64,000 bases of DNA from Pannonibacter indicus (GTDB lineage Bacteria > Pseudomonadota > Alphaproteobacteria > Rhizobiales > Stappiaceae), in assembly GCF_001418225.1 (NCBI RefSeq), contig NZ_LIPT01000001.1, forward strand, positions 496,001 through 560,000. Reading direction: 5' to 3'. A model generated the notes under the pieces. It was given only the letters and a program-made list of their open reading frames with translations, ran no database searches and was not told the DNA's origin. Each line of letters opens with the position of its first letter. The stretch's first letter is position 1. Shown here piece by piece: positions 1-9,173 of the stretch. The position numbers and the translations under genes are program-made.

Positions 1-127
1 TGTCGTATCTGGTGAAGGACAGGTAGAGCGAGACGAGGATCGGCCCGAGGGCCAGAAGGAAGAAGCCGAGCAGCCACGGAGACAGGAACAGATATCCGGG
101 CGCGTTGCGGGCGAGGAACCGTTTCAT
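1..127 (-). CDS. Sugar ABC transporter permease, N-terminal part (cut by window edge)
   Basis: Only the first 42 codons lie in the window. They read MKRFLARNAPGYLFLSPWLL, followed by a hydrophobic stretch, which is the typical first membrane segment of a MalF/UgpA-type (CUT1) permease. It follows the solute-binding-protein gene on the same strand after a 73-nt gap that contains a hairpin, so it should be the inner-membrane partner of that protein. The rest of the transporter (second permease, ATPase) would lie beyond position 1. Family assignment rests on the N-terminus and the gene context. Confidence 0.75.
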   Translation of the reverse strand, partial: MKRFLARNAPGYLFLSPWLLGFFLLALGPILVSLYLSFTRYD

Positions 128-152
128 GAAAGGCAGGCCTTGTCTTGCAGGC

Positions 153-180
153 ATCCGCCCCGCCGGAGGGTGGGGCGGAT
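153..180 (-). promoter_or_regulatory. Intercistronic hairpin after solute-binding-protein gene
   Basis: ATCCGCCCC (153-161) and GGGGCGGAT (172-180) form a perfect 9-bp stem with a 10-nt loop. It lies between the binding-protein gene and the permease gene. No T-run follows on the minus strand, so a role in 3'-end protection or partial read-through is more likely than full termination. Confidence 0.6.
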
Positions 181-200
181 GGTTCCAGGCGATGCGCGTA

Positions 201-1481
201 TCAGCGCGCGCGCTCGATGATCGACTGAGCGTCGTCGATGAATTCCGCACCGGCATCGGCGGGTGTCTGCGTGCCGAGGATCACATTCGAAGCTGTGCGC
301 ATGAAGGCATCCCGCACCTCGCCCGCGCCCTTGGGCTGCGGCATCGGCAGCGGGCCGACCTTGTCCTGAATGGCTGTGAAGTAATCGACCGTGCGCTTCT
401 CGATGGAGCTGAAGGACGGCGCCAGCGCTTCGCGCACCTTCGGCGAGCAGGGAATGCCGCGCTCAAGGCCGAGAATTGCGGTGATCTCCGGATCATTCAC
501 CCAGTCGTTCATATAGGCCATGGCCGCATCCACGTCCTTGGCATCGCGAGACAGGGACAGGAACATGGATGGCTTGATGAACTGGCCCGGCTGACCGCCG
601 GCCAGATGCGGCAGCATGGCGGGGCCTGCCTCGTCCTGCATCAGATCCTGTACACCCACGATCTGGTTCGACCAGATCAGCGACATGGCCGTATCGCCCT
701 TGACAACACCGCGATCGGCCAGCGCCGGATCCAGCATCAGCGCCCGGTCCCTGGGGGCCACGGCATCGGCCTTGCGCAGATCATCCCAGTACTGGAAGAA
801 GGACGCGGCGTCTTCGGCCGTCGCCGCCACGTTGCCATCGTTGTCGTAGAATTCGTGGCCGCGCTGGCGCACCCAGGCTTCCAGATATTCGATATAGGTG
901 GAGAAATCGTCCGTGCCCTTCACCCGGCCGCCGGACGCCTTGGTGATCTCAGCCGCAATCCGGGCGAAATCCTCATGCGTCCAGCTGTAGGGATCGAACT
1001 CGACGCGGGCGTCCTTGAAGACGCGGGCATTGAAGACGACCATCTGCGAATTGGAGCCGATATTCAGCGCATAAAGCTTGCCGTCCACCTTGCCACCATC
1101 CAGCGGGCCCTGGTCGAAACCGTCGAGCATCAGCGTCTTGCCGATGTGGTCATCCAGCGGCTGCAGCGCACCGCGGCCCACATATTCAAACAGGAAGCGG
1201 TGATCCATCTGCACCAGATCGGCCATGTTGCGGCCGGCCGTCTGGGTGGCCATCTTGGTCCAGTAGTCGCCCCAGCCGATGGTCTCGCCCGAAACGGTGA
1301 TGCCCGGATGCTTCCTCTGGAAGGCCTCGATCACGGCAAAGGTGCGCTTGTCACGCTCCGGATTGCCCCACCAGTAGTGGCGGATCGTGCGGTTCTGGGC
1401 GAGTGCCGCGCCGCCCGGCATGGCAGCGGCCAGTGCAGCCAGACCCATTCCCCCCAGGACGGTTCTGCGTGTGACAGTCAT
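201..1481 (-). CDS. Sugar ABC transporter substrate-binding protein (family 1, MalE/UgpB-like)
   Basis: This 426-residue protein starts with a twin-arginine-like leader (MTVTRRTVLGGMGLAALAAA) ending near AQN, so it should be exported to the periplasm. The body has the layout of family 1 extracellular solute-binding proteins: an early IRHYWWGNPERDKR segment and a late IPCSPKVREAL segment. The start is supported by GGGAGGAG about 7 nt upstream. The gene lies downstream of the GH105 hydrolase and upstream of a CUT1 permease. This suggests the ligand is an oligosaccharide that the hydrolase attacks inside the cell, perhaps an unsaturated rhamnogalacturonide. The ligand is inferred from context only. 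Confidence 0.85.
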   Translation of the reverse strand: MTVTRRTVLGGMGLAALAAAMPGGAALAQNRTIRHYWWGNPERDKRTFAVIEAFQRKHPGITVSGETIGWGDYWTKMATQTAGRNMADLVQMDHRFLFEYVGRGALQPLDDHIGKTLMLDGFDQGPLDGGKVDGKLYALNIGSNSQMVVFNARVFKDARVEFDPYSWTHEDFARIAAEITKASGGRVKGTDDFSTYIEYLEAWVRQRGHEFYDNDGNVAATAEDAASFFQYWDDLRKADAVAPRDRALMLDPALADRGVVKGDTAMSLIWSNQIVGVQDLMQDEAGPAMLPHLAGGQPGQFIKPSMFLSLSRDAKDVDAAMAYMNDWVNDPEITAILGLERGIPCSPKVREALAPSFSSIEKRTVDYFTAIQDKVGPLPMPQPKGAGEVRDAFMRTASNVILGTQTPADAGAEFIDDAQSIIERAR

Positions 1482-1575
1482 TCTGGTCTCCTCCCTGTTT
1501 GGCCCGGAACCTCCATTCCGCGGCCTTTGTGCTCCGGCAGGGCTCCTCTCCCCGCCGCATTCTCCCGCAGCCCTG

Positions 1576-2694
1576 TCAGATGTAGCTGCGCAAAAGCTCC
1601 GTCAGGCACAGCATGGCCATCGCCTGCCCGTAAGGCATCGAGGTCAGCTTGATCTCCCGGTAGAAATCGAGGTCATGGCCCATGGCGGTGCCAAAGGACA
1701 CCTGCTGCAGCTCGCCATCCTCGCTGATGTTGGCAACGACACCGCGCATGGCGCGCTCGGCCACCTCAAGATAGCCACCCGGCAGGTAGCGCTTGCGCAC
1801 GCCCTTCATCAGGCCATAGGCAAAGCCCGCCGTGGCCGAGGCTTCCACATAGCTTGAAGGATCATCCAGCAGCGTGTGCCACAGGCCGCTTTCGTGCTGG
1901 TACTGCTTGAGCGCGGCGGCCTGACGGCCCAGCACCGACAGCAGATGGCGGCGCAACGCGTCGCCCTCCTTCAGGTCCAGCATCTCGATAAACTCAGGGA
2001 TCGCAATGGTGATCCAGCTGTTGCCGCGCGCCCAGAGGGCACGGGCGAAGTTGTGGTTGCCATCAAAGCTCCAGCCGTGGAACCAGAGGCCGCTTTGCGT
2101 GTCCATCAGATACTGGATATGCAGCAGAAACTGGTACTTTGCCTCTTCCACATACTCCGGGCGCCCCAGCACAAGCCCGATCTTGGCCAGCGGCAGCACG
2201 CTCATCATCAGCGTGTCATCCCACATCTGCTGGTCATTGACGCTGTTGTAGACGATGTGCTGCAATCCGCCCTCGCGGGTGCGCGGCATCTCATGCATCA
2301 CCCATTCGGCCCAAGTTTCCAGATAGGGCACCCACTGCGGATTGGGCGCAAGCTCATGCAACCAGGCGAGGGTGAGGAACGGGGCAACCGTGTTGATGTT
2401 CTTCGTCGGCGTGCCTTCCGCCAGCCGCGCCGAAAACCAGTCGCGGATGATGCGCATGGCCTCCGCATTGCCGGTCAGCTGCCAGTAGCGGAACAGGCCA
2501 TAGAGCCCGATTCCATGGGTCCATTCCCAGCCGGCCCAACCCTTGGTATCAATGACGCGGCCATCCTCGAGGCGGAGCAGGAATTCCCCCGTCTTGTCCT
2601 CGATGCTGACGAGGTTCCCGGTCAGCCGGTCGATGAGGCTGCAGACCTCGTCCCGGGTGACAAACCTCTCCTTCTGCCGCAACAGCGGATGCAT
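1576..2694 (-). CDS. Glycoside hydrolase family 105, unsaturated rhamnogalacturonyl hydrolase
   Basis: The 372-residue protein matches the YteR/YesR family, which removes the 4,5-unsaturated galacturonyl residue from rhamnogalacturonan-lyase products and so frees rhamnose. Visible marks are GWEWTHGIGLYG (residues 55-66), the paired aspartates of MWDDTLM (159-160, one being the likely catalytic acid), the WFHGWS segment (about 204-209) and WARGNSW (221-227). There is no signal peptide, so it acts in the cytoplasm on imported oligomers. GGGAGGAG 7 nt upstream fixes the start. It is the first gene of the minus-strand transporter operon and is divergent from an IclR regulator. The neighbouring rha locus would use the rhamnose released. 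Confidence 0.88.
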   Translation of the reverse strand: MHPLLRQKERFVTRDEVCSLIDRLTGNLVSIEDKTGEFLLRLEDGRVIDTKGWAGWEWTHGIGLYGLFRYWQLTGNAEAMRIIRDWFSARLAEGTPTKNINTVAPFLTLAWLHELAPNPQWVPYLETWAEWVMHEMPRTREGGLQHIVYNSVNDQQMWDDTLMMSVLPLAKIGLVLGRPEYVEEAKYQFLLHIQYLMDTQSGLWFHGWSFDGNHNFARALWARGNSWITIAIPEFIEMLDLKEGDALRRHLLSVLGRQAAALKQYQHESGLWHTLLDDPSSYVEASATAGFAYGLMKGVRKRYLPGGYLEVAERAMRGVVANISEDGELQQVSFGTAMGHDLDFYREIKLTSMPYGQAMAMLCLTELLRSYI

Positions 2695-2730
2695 GCGCGA
2701 TCTCCTCCCAGATACCGCTTGAAATTTTTT

Positions 2731-2745
2731 CGGAACGCAATTCCG
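2731..2745. promoter_or_regulatory. Possible IclR-type operator
   Basis: CGGAACGCAATTCCG is a 15-bp inverted repeat (CGGAA / TTCCG around CGCAA) 37 nt upstream of the GH105 start, between GH105 and the divergent iclR gene. IclR-family operators are often short palindromes of about this size. A looser repeat, CAATC (2780-2784) with GATTG (2794-2798), lies nearby. Assignment to the adjacent IclR protein is inferred from position. Confidence 0.4.
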
Positions 2746-2911
2746 TTATTATCAGGCAACCACAATCCTCAAGCCTTGGCAATCAATTAAACCGATTGAA
2801 TCGTTATTTTTACACGCCTGCATAATCTTTGTTCATGCCCTGCGAGCAGCAGCTTGACAGATGGGAATTCAAATTTCAGAATGATATTTCAAAAAATAAT
2901 GAACGAGAAAA

Positions 2912-3733
2912 ATGCCCGATAGCAAGTTCAAGGCTTCTTCCAGAACCGAATCCAAAACCGAAAATGCCGCTGCGGTCCTCAAGGTTTTCGCCGTGCTGGA
3001 GGCATTGGTTGACGAGCGGCAGGCAAGCCTTGCCGTCATCGCCCAGCGGGCCATGACGTCAAAGACCACGGCCCACCGTCTGCTGCAGACCATGGTGGAC
3101 CTCGGTTATGCCGAACAGGACGGGGACACGGAGAAATACCGCCTCACCCTCAAGCTCTTCAGCCTTGGCGCCCGCTCTCTCAACGAGGAATCGGATCTGA
3201 TCCGCATCGCCGACAAGGTGATGGGACGCCTGTCCAGGGCGACGGGCGAATGCATCAATCTCGGTGTCATGGACGACCGGGAGCAGCGCGTCGCCTACAT
3301 CCACAAATATGATTCCTTCTACAACCTCTCTACCCAGTCCACCCTCGGCCGCCGCAATCCTCTGCACAGCACCTCGCTGGGCAAGGCCCTGCTCGCCTGG
3401 CGCAGCGACGAAGAGATCGGCGAGCGCCTCTCCCGCATGGAGTTGCCGAAGCTGGCCCCGCGCACCATCACCGACACGGACGCCCTTTTCGCCGCCATTC
3501 TTCAGGTCCGCGCGCAGGGCTTTGCCGAAGAGATCGAGGAAAGCGAGGCCGGTGTGCGCTGCATGGCCATTCCGGTTCTGGACCACCTGGGCCGCTCCAT
3601 CGCCGCCATCAGCATTTCCTTCCCGCTGTTCCGCTTCGATGAAACCCGCAAGGCCGAATACGCAGGGCTGCTGAAATCCGCCTCCCGCGAGGCCTCCACC
3701 GCGCTGGGCTGCCCGCCGGACAAGCTGGTGTGA
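2912..3733 (+). CDS. IclR-family transcriptional regulator
   Basis: The 273-residue protein has the two IclR parts. An N-terminal winged helix-turn-helix (about residues 20-80) contains SLAVIAQRAMTSKTTAHRLL, and the C-terminal effector domain contains GRRNPLHSTSLGKALLAW and EESEAGVRCMAIPVLD. It is divergent from the GH105/sugar ABC operon, the usual arrangement for a local regulator, so it probably controls that operon in response to a sugar acid or oligomer. The ribosome-binding site (ACGAGAAAA) is weak. The gene converges on rhaK with a 7-nt gap. Confidence 0.9.
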   Translation: MPDSKFKASSRTESKTENAAAVLKVFAVLEALVDERQASLAVIAQRAMTSKTTAHRLLQTMVDLGYAEQDGDTEKYRLTLKLFSLGARSLNEESDLIRIADKVMGRLSRATGECINLGVMDDREQRVAYIHKYDSFYNLSTQSTLGRRNPLHSTSLGKALLAWRSDEEIGERLSRMELPKLAPRTITDTDALFAAILQVRAQGFAEEIEESEAGVRCMAIPVLDHLGRSIAAISISFPLFRFDETRKAEYAGLLKSASREASTALGCPPDKLV

Positions 3734-3750
3734 GGGGAGTTCACCCCTCA
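3731..3750. terminator. Hairpin spanning both stop codons of converging genes
   Basis: TGAGGGG (3731-3737) pairs with CCCCTCA (3744-3750) across a 6-nt loop. The left arm starts with the stop codon of the IclR gene and the loop holds the stop codon of rhaK on the other strand. It may act as a compact bidirectional 3' end. There is no T-run, so terminator function is inferred. Confidence 0.45.
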
Positions 3751-5132
3751 GCCACCGCCCGCCGCCACGCTGCGGCATAGGCAGCAAGACCGTCTTCCGG
3801 TCTGACAGCCGCCGCCTCATCCTGCGCCGCGCCCTCCCCGGCCTGCCCTTCATCACCCGCCAGCAGCAACGCCGCGCCGGTGCTGGTACCGGTAACCGAC
3901 CCGTCACCAACCTGCACCTTGCGGGCCGTGGCGGCTTCCAGCATGGCGAGGTAAAGCCGGTTGGCGGCAAACGGTCCTTCCACAATCACCGGCCCTTCAC
4001 CTCCGGTCATGGCAAGGCATTCCGCCGTTACAAGCGCCAGATAGAAGGACACCGCCACGTAGCGCTGGCCATCAGACAGACTGGCCTCGTCCACGCTCCA
4101 GCGCTGCACCCGGCCCTGAAACGGACCGGAGCGCGGCTCGACGGCGGGCAGAAGCAGGATGGACCGGTCCAGAACCTGCTGCACGTCAGCAGCCGTGCTG
4201 GCTCTGTCATGCCCCTCCATCATCAGATCAAACTCGCGCCCGCCCATGAAGCGGGCAGACGGCACCGCGCCACCCAGTGCATTGACATTGACCAGCGTGT
4301 CGCGGGCCGGATCGAGCGTTACGTGCCCCCCCCCAACGCTGAGCGAAATCACCCAGGTGCCAGTGGAGACGACGGAGAAAGCCCCCTGCCGGACCAGAAG
4401 ATGCGGATAGAGCGAAGCGTTGCTGTCATGGATGCCACAGGCAACGGGGAGGCCTTCCGGCAGCCCGGCCCGTTCCGCCACATCCGGCAGCAGCGGCCCC
4501 AGCACGTCACCAGCCTTGCGCACCGGCGCCATGCAGCCCTCGAGGCCGAGCCGTGACACCAGCGGCGAAAACACGCCCTCGAACGGGTTCCACAGATCCG
4601 TATGGCAGCCCAGTGACGTCACCTCGCAGGCAGCAACGCCAGTCAGGCGATAGGTCCAGTATTGCGGATAGGTGAGAACCTGCGCCGTGCTCTCCCGCAG
4701 GCCCTCTTGCGTTTCCAGCAGCCAGTGAAGCTGCGCCCCAAGATTAAGCCCCATGGGCAGGCGCGGCGAGCCCGTCTGCGCAAAATCGGGCCGCAGGGCA
4801 TCGTATTGGCCGGCAAGGTCATCCGGGCCAGTGAATTCATAGTCGAGCACAGGTGTGGCCAGCTTGCCGGAGGCATCCAGCAGCACGGCGGAGGCGCCAT
4901 GGGTGGTGACGCTGAGGCCGCCGATCCGGTGCTCTGCCGCCAGTTCCTTCAGGCTTTCCAGAAAGAAGCTCCAGAGCCCTTCCACATCGAAATGCGGATA
5001 GGGCCCATCCCTCAGCACAAGGTTCGGCCGCCGCCGCACGCCCAGTTCCTGCCGGCGCGCGATGTCCACCACCGCCACCTTGGCGTTGGTCTTGCCGATG
5101 TCGATCACCGCGATGTTGCGCAAGCTGGTCAT
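3741..5132 (-). CDS. rhaK: FGGY-family carbohydrate kinase, rhamnulokinase type
   Basis: The 463-residue protein has the FGGY kinase layout: an N-terminal phosphate-binding loop (AVIDIGKTNAKVAVVD), the catalytic aspartate region CGIHDSNAS, and a C-terminal ATP-binding segment VTGTSTGAALL. It should phosphorylate L-rhamnulose to L-rhamnulose 1-phosphate. It is the last gene of rhaSTPQUK, 6 nt after rhaU. In Rhizobium leguminosarum the kinase of this operon type is also needed for rhamnose uptake by the ABC transporter; whether that holds here cannot be seen. The C-terminus is extended and rich in Ala, Glu and Gly. Confidence 0.88.
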   Translation of the reverse strand: MTSLRNIAVIDIGKTNAKVAVVDIARRQELGVRRRPNLVLRDGPYPHFDVEGLWSFFLESLKELAAEHRIGGLSVTTHGASAVLLDASGKLATPVLDYEFTGPDDLAGQYDALRPDFAQTGSPRLPMGLNLGAQLHWLLETQEGLRESTAQVLTYPQYWTYRLTGVAACEVTSLGCHTDLWNPFEGVFSPLVSRLGLEGCMAPVRKAGDVLGPLLPDVAERAGLPEGLPVACGIHDSNASLYPHLLVRQGAFSVVSTGTWVISLSVGGGHVTLDPARDTLVNVNALGGAVPSARFMGGREFDLMMEGHDRASTAADVQQVLDRSILLLPAVEPRSGPFQGRVQRWSVDEASLSDGQRYVAVSFYLALVTAECLAMTGGEGPVIVEGPFAANRLYLAMLEAATARKVQVGDGSVTGTSTGAALLLAGDEGQAGEGAAQDEAAAVRPEDGLAAYAAAWRRAVAEG

Positions 5133-5138
5133 GCCGGG

Positions 5139-5453
5139 TCAGTCCATGTGGAAGACGGTTTCAAGCGCAATCGCCACCGGCTCGTTGTCCGGCTTCGTCT
5201 CCATGATATCGGCCATATGCGCCCACCAGCGCTGCATCACCGGAGATGCCGGAAGGCTTGCCACCTTTTCCGCGCTCTCGCGCCACATCACGGCGAAGAG
5301 GATATTCGTCTCCCGGTCGAGATGGATGGAATAGTCGCGGATGCCGGCCTCCTTCAGCAGGGCGGACAGCTCCGGCCAGATCTCGTCATGGCGGCGGCGG
5401 TATTCGGCCTCCATGCCGGGATTGAGTTTCATCTTGAAGGCATATTTCTCCAT
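5139..5453 (-). CDS. rhaU: L-rhamnose mutarotase
   Basis: Read from [18 protein letters not shown], the protein is 104 residues, the same length as E. coli RhaM. It interconverts the alpha and beta anomers of L-rhamnose in the cytoplasm. Family marks are the HDEIWPEL segment, [15 protein letters not shown] and the [17 protein letters not shown] tail. A longer frame opens 13 codons upstream, inside rhaQ, but the shorter start fits the family. The ATG begins 1 nt after the rhaQ stop, so its ribosome-binding site lies within rhaQ and translation is probably coupled. Confidence 0.92.
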   Translation of the reverse strand: MEKYAFKMKLNPGMEAEYRRRHDEIWPELSALLKEAGIRDYSIHLDRETNILFAVMWRESAEKVASLPASPVMQRWWAHMADIMETKPDNEPVAIALETVFHMD

Positions 5454-5454
5454 C

Positions 5455-6501
5455 TCACGCTTCCTTGCGGCGCTGCAGGATCTGGCGGGCAAGGCGCGGC
5501 AGGGCGATGACGCCGATCAGCAGCAGGCCGGTGAAGATCGACATGACGATGCCCGGCACGTTGAGAAGACCAAAACCAAAGGTGACGAGCCCCATCACCA
5601 GCGCCGCGATGACGACCCCGGCGATGCTGCCCGCTCCGCCCAGAATGCTGACCCCGCCCAGCACCACCATGGTCACCACCTCCAGTTCCATACCCGAGGC
5701 GATGGACGGGCGCGTGGCGCCGAGCCGGGAGGTGAGGCATACGGCGGCAACGCCGGACATGAGGCCGGTGAGCAGGAACAGGGCAAACTTCACCCGCGCC
5801 ACCCGGATGCCGGAAAAGAGCGCCGCCACCGGATTGTTGCCGATGGCATAGACCGCCCGGCCGAAGGTGGTGGCATGCAGCAGCAGGCCGAACAGCACGG
5901 CTAGCACGGCAAAGAGCACCAGCTCGAAGGAGATCACCCACCAGACATAGCCCTGCCCGAACCAGGCGAAGGACGCCGGATAGCCGGTAAAGGCCTTGTC
6001 GCCGAGCACGATGTAGGAGATGCCGCGGAAGAGGCTCATGGTGCCGATGGTGACGACAATCGACGGCAGGCCCAGACCTGTAACGAGTGCGCCATTCACC
6101 ACCCCGCACAGCAGCCCGGCACCGAGGCCGATGGCCACCAGCGTGGGCGTGCCGGCCCCCATCTGCACCGCATAGCCCATGGCGGTTGAGGCGAGTGCGA
6201 TGATGGCGGCGACCGACAGGTCAATCTCGCCGGAGATGATCAGCAGCGCCATGGCAAAGGCGATCATCGCCTTTTCGGTGAAGTTGAACGTGGCATCCGA
6301 CAGGTTCCACGGATCGAGAAAATAGGGCGAAGCCAGCGCATTCAGGATGAAAATCGCCACGGCGACGCCAAAGAGCATCAGTTCCCAGCTTGAAGTGATC
6401 CGCTGCAGCGGGCTGCGCAGCCGGTCGGGGATCTGCCGCCCGCCGCTGGGCGCCCCAGAGCTGGAGCCGGAGCCGGGGGTGGGAAGGGAAACGGATGTCA
6501 T
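5455..6501 (-). CDS. rhaQ: Rhamnose ABC transporter permease (CUT2)
   Basis: The 348-residue RbsC/AraH-type inner-membrane permease has many hydrophobic segments and the family signature around [20 protein letters not shown] and [16 protein letters not shown]. The N-terminal 30 residues are a Gly/Ser/Pro-rich cytoplasmic extension. Its start overlaps the rhaP stop by 4 nt (ATGA), so the two permeases are translationally coupled and should form a heterodimeric channel served by RhaT. Confidence 0.9.
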   Translation of the reverse strand: MTSVSLPTPGSGSSSGAPSGGRQIPDRLRSPLQRITSSWELMLFGVAVAIFILNALASPYFLDPWNLSDATFNFTEKAMIAFAMALLIISGEIDLSVAAIIALASTAMGYAVQMGAGTPTLVAIGLGAGLLCGVVNGALVTGLGLPSIVVTIGTMSLFRGISYIVLGDKAFTGYPASFAWFGQGYVWWVISFELVLFAVLAVLFGLLLHATTFGRAVYAIGNNPVAALFSGIRVARVKFALFLLTGLMSGVAAVCLTSRLGATRPSIASGMELEVVTMVVLGGVSILGGAGSIAGVVIAALVMGLVTFGFGLLNVPGIVMSIFTGLLLIGVIALPRLARQILQRRKEA

Positions 6502-7481
6502 GCCGTATGCTCCGCCGCTTTCAGGATGACCCGGCCCTTCGGCCGGTTCTGGGTAACATTCACCGCCACCGCAATCAGGATGGCCGAACCGGAGATGGCG
6601 AGCTGCCAGAAGGGCGAAACATTGACCACCGGCAGCGCGTTCTTGATGATGCCGAGGAACAGCGCCCCCAGCACCGCACCCGCCACGCTGCCCGCACCGC
6701 CAGCGATGGAAATGCCGCCGATGACGCAGGCCGCCACAACGTCCAGCTCAAAGCCAGCGGCAATATCCACATAAGCAACCGCATAGCGCGCCACCCAGAG
6801 ATAGCCGGTGAGCCCAGCGAGCGCGCCGGACAGCACGAAGGCGGCGCATTGGGTGCGGCCCGTGTCGATGCCTGCATATTGCGCCGCATGCGGATTGCCG
6901 CCCACCGCATGGAAAGCGCGGCCCAGCGCGGTGCGGGTGACCAGAATGGCAAAGCCGGTGACAACCGCAATTGCGATCCAGGACAGCACCGGCAGGCCCA
7001 GAACCACCGTGCGCGGAAAGGCCTTGAAGGCATCGCTCATCTGATGCGCGTTGATCCAGCGCCCTTCGGAAATCAGGAAGATGATGCCCCGGAAGATGGT
7101 CATCGTGCCCAGCGTTACCACAATCGGCGGGATCGACAGGCGCCAGACCAGCAGGCCGTTGATCAGCCCGAGTCCCGCACCCAGAGTGATGGACAGGAGA
7201 ATGATCAGCGGCACCGGCAGATCCGGCATCATGGTGTTGACCAGCGCCGCCACCATGCCCGTGAGCGCCAGATTGGCTGCCACTGACAGGTCGATGCAAC
7301 GGGTCAGGATCACCGCCATCTGCCCCAGCGCCAGAATGATCAGCGGTGCCGTATCATTGAACACGCTGGCAAGATTGCCGGGCGCTACAAAACCGGGAAA
7401 ACGCGAGGCGATCAGCCCCGTCAGCGCCACCATTGCGCCTGCCAGCACCAGCTCGCGGCCATGGGGAAGGCGGATGTTCAT
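6498..7481 (-). CDS. rhaP: Rhamnose ABC transporter permease (CUT2)
   Basis: This 327-residue CUT2 permease is paralogous to RhaQ. It carries LVWRLSIPPIVVTLGTMTIF and CVIGGISIAGGAGSVAG, the conserved coupling and channel segments of RbsC-type permeases. Its start overlaps the rhaT stop by 4 nt. Two distinct permeases rather than a homodimer is the known arrangement of the rhizobial rhamnose transporter, which supports the rhaP/rhaQ naming. Confidence 0.9.
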   Translation of the reverse strand: MNIRLPHGRELVLAGAMVALTGLIASRFPGFVAPGNLASVFNDTAPLIILALGQMAVILTRCIDLSVAANLALTGMVAALVNTMMPDLPVPLIILLSITLGAGLGLINGLLVWRLSIPPIVVTLGTMTIFRGIIFLISEGRWINAHQMSDAFKAFPRTVVLGLPVLSWIAIAVVTGFAILVTRTALGRAFHAVGGNPHAAQYAGIDTGRTQCAAFVLSGALAGLTGYLWVARYAVAYVDIAAGFELDVVAACVIGGISIAGGAGSVAGAVLGALFLGIIKNALPVVNVSPFWQLAISGSAILIAVAVNVTQNRPKGRVILKAAEHTA

Positions 7482-9061
7482 GCGTGGCCCTCCTCGATCC
7501 CGGCAGCGGCCCGCACCAGATTTTCCGGCGTCATCGCCTCTCCCTCGAATTCGGCGGCAATCCGCCCTTCGCGCATCACGATCACGCGGTCGGACATGCC
7601 CAGTACCTCCGGAATCTCGGACGAGACGAGAATGACCGCGAGCCCTTCGGCCGCCAGTTCTGCCATGAACTCATGCACCGCCGCCTTGGAGCCGATGTCG
7701 ATGCCCTTGGTCGGCTCGTCCAGAATGATGACGCGGGGCCGGGTCGCCAGCCATTTGGCGATAATCACCTTCTGCTGGTTGCCGCCCGAGAGGAGGCCGA
7801 TATCCTGATCGAGCGCAGCCGCCCGCAGGTCCAGCCGGCGGGTGTAGTCCCGTGCCAGCGCAAACTCTTCCGTCATCTTCAGAAAGCCCTTGCGGGAGAC
7901 TGCCTGCAGCGACGGCAGGGTGACATTCTGAAAGATCGGCAGGCCCTTCACGGCCCCCTGCTTGCCCCGGTCCTCCGGCACATAGACGATGCCCTGCCGG
8001 ATGGCCGCATTGGGGGAGCGGATCACCGCCACCTCCCCGTCAATGCGGATCGCACCCTTGGAAGGTTTCGTGATGCCGAACAGCGCCTGCATGAACTCGC
8101 TGCGCCCGGCACCGACAAGGCCATAGAAGCCAAGGATTTCACCGGCGCGCAGGGTGAAGTTGATGTCCTCGAACTCGGTCGGGTGGGAGTAGCCCACCAC
8201 CTTCAGCAGCTCTCCGCCCAGCTTCGGGATGCGCTTGGGGAACACCTGATCCACCGGGCGGCCCACCATCATGCGCACAAGGTCGCCCTCGCGCACATCG
8301 CGGATATGCCCTGCGCCCACCAGTTCCCCGTCGCGGAAGACTGTGTAACGGTCAGCCACGCGGAAGATTTCATCGAACTTGTGACTGATGAAGAGGATGG
8401 CCTTTCCTTCGGCCTTCAGCCGGTCCACCAGCTCATAGGTTTCCTCGATTTCCTTGTGCGACAGTGCCGCCGTCGGCTCGTCCATGATGACGGCGCGGGC
8501 GTCAATTGACAGTGCCCGGGCAATGGCCACCAGATGGCGGCTGGCGATGCCGAGGTCCTTCAGTTGCACATCCGGGTCAATCTGTGCGCCGATCCGCTCC
8601 AGCAGGCGCCGCGCCTGTGTCCGCATCTTGCGCCAGTCGATGAGGCCGAAGCGGCCGCGCGGGGCATGGCCGATGAAGATGTTCTCTGCGACCGTCAGCT
8701 CGTCAAAGAGCACGGTTTCCTGATGGATTGCCGTCACCCCGGCCTTTGCGGCCGCTTCCGCTGCGGGAAAGGTCACCAACTGGCCGTCAATGCGGATCTC
8801 GCCTGCATCTGGCTGGTAGATGCCGGTCAGAACCTTGACGATGGTGGACTTGCCCGCGCCATTCTCTCCGATCAGCGCCGTCACCTGCCCCGGATAGAGA
8901 TCCAGCGACACGCCCGACAGCGCCTTGACGCCCGGAAAGGACTTGGAAATGCCGGTCAGCGAAAGAACCGGATGGTCCTTCGCACTGGCTGGATACAAGG
9001 CGGCGCCCGGCTGATCCGGGAAGTTGGCAAGCATGGCAATGCCCCGGTTATGCCGGGGCAT
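7478..9061 (-). CDS. rhaT: Rhamnose ABC transporter ATPase (dual domain)
   Basis: The 527-residue protein carries two fused ATPase domains. The first has GENGAGKST (Walker A) and VIMDEPTAAL (Walker B). The second has the degenerate GLVGAGRSEF, then LLSGGNQQK and VIILDEPTKGID. This is the RbsA-type layout of CUT2 sugar importers, which energises RhaPQ. The start is uncertain: ATG at 9061 or a second ATG at 9034 (MLANFPD), neither with a strong ribosome-binding site. A long hairpin precedes the gene, downstream of rhaS. Confidence 0.9.
   Translation of the reverse strand: MPRHNRGIAMLANFPDQPGAALYPASAKDHPVLSLTGISKSFPGVKALSGVSLDLYPGQVTALIGENGAGKSTIVKVLTGIYQPDAGEIRIDGQLVTFPAAEAAAKAGVTAIHQETVLFDELTVAENIFIGHAPRGRFGLIDWRKMRTQARRLLERIGAQIDPDVQLKDLGIASRHLVAIARALSIDARAVIMDEPTAALSHKEIEETYELVDRLKAEGKAILFISHKFDEIFRVADRYTVFRDGELVGAGHIRDVREGDLVRMMVGRPVDQVFPKRIPKLGGELLKVVGYSHPTEFEDINFTLRAGEILGFYGLVGAGRSEFMQALFGITKPSKGAIRIDGEVAVIRSPNAAIRQGIVYVPEDRGKQGAVKGLPIFQNVTLPSLQAVSRKGFLKMTEEFALARDYTRRLDLRAAALDQDIGLLSGGNQQKVIIAKWLATRPRVIILDEPTKGIDIGSKAAVHEFMAELAAEGLAVILVSSEIPEVLGMSDRVIVMREGRIAAEFEGEAMTPENLVRAAAGIEEGHA
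9041..9059 (-). promoter_or_regulatory. Hairpin at the rhaT start
   Basis: GCCCCGG (9041-9047) and CCGGGGC (9053-9059) form a 7-bp GC stem with a 5-nt loop, covering the first codons downstream of the upstream rhaT ATG and preceding the alternative ATG at 9034. It could reduce translation of rhaT relative to rhaS. The effect is inferred. Confidence 0.35.
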
Positions 9062-9105
9062 GGAACCCCGGCGTCATGTGTGATGTTTCATCGGGATCGC
9101 GGACG

Positions 9106-9153
9106 GTGCCCGGCCAGTGACGGCATCAGTGACGGCATGTCACGGCCGGGCAC
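9106..9153 (-). promoter_or_regulatory. Strong intercistronic hairpin between rhaS and rhaT
   Basis: GTGCCCGGCC (9106-9115) pairs with GGCCGGGCAC (9144-9153). Beyond one bulged A, GTGAC (9117-9121) also pairs with GTCAC (9139-9143). The upper part holds a direct repeat of CAGTGACGGCAT (9115-9126 and 9127-9138). It begins 20 nt after the rhaS stop. Such stems after binding-protein genes usually slow 3' decay and make the binding protein more abundant than the membrane subunits. Confidence 0.65.
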
Positions 9154-9173
9154 TTCTTGAGGCCTGGGAGGTC

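Noticed and set aside
105-1652. 515-codon open frame on the plus strand
   Set aside because: It is antisense to the sugar-binding-protein gene, whose leader, ribosome-binding site and family pattern are clear.
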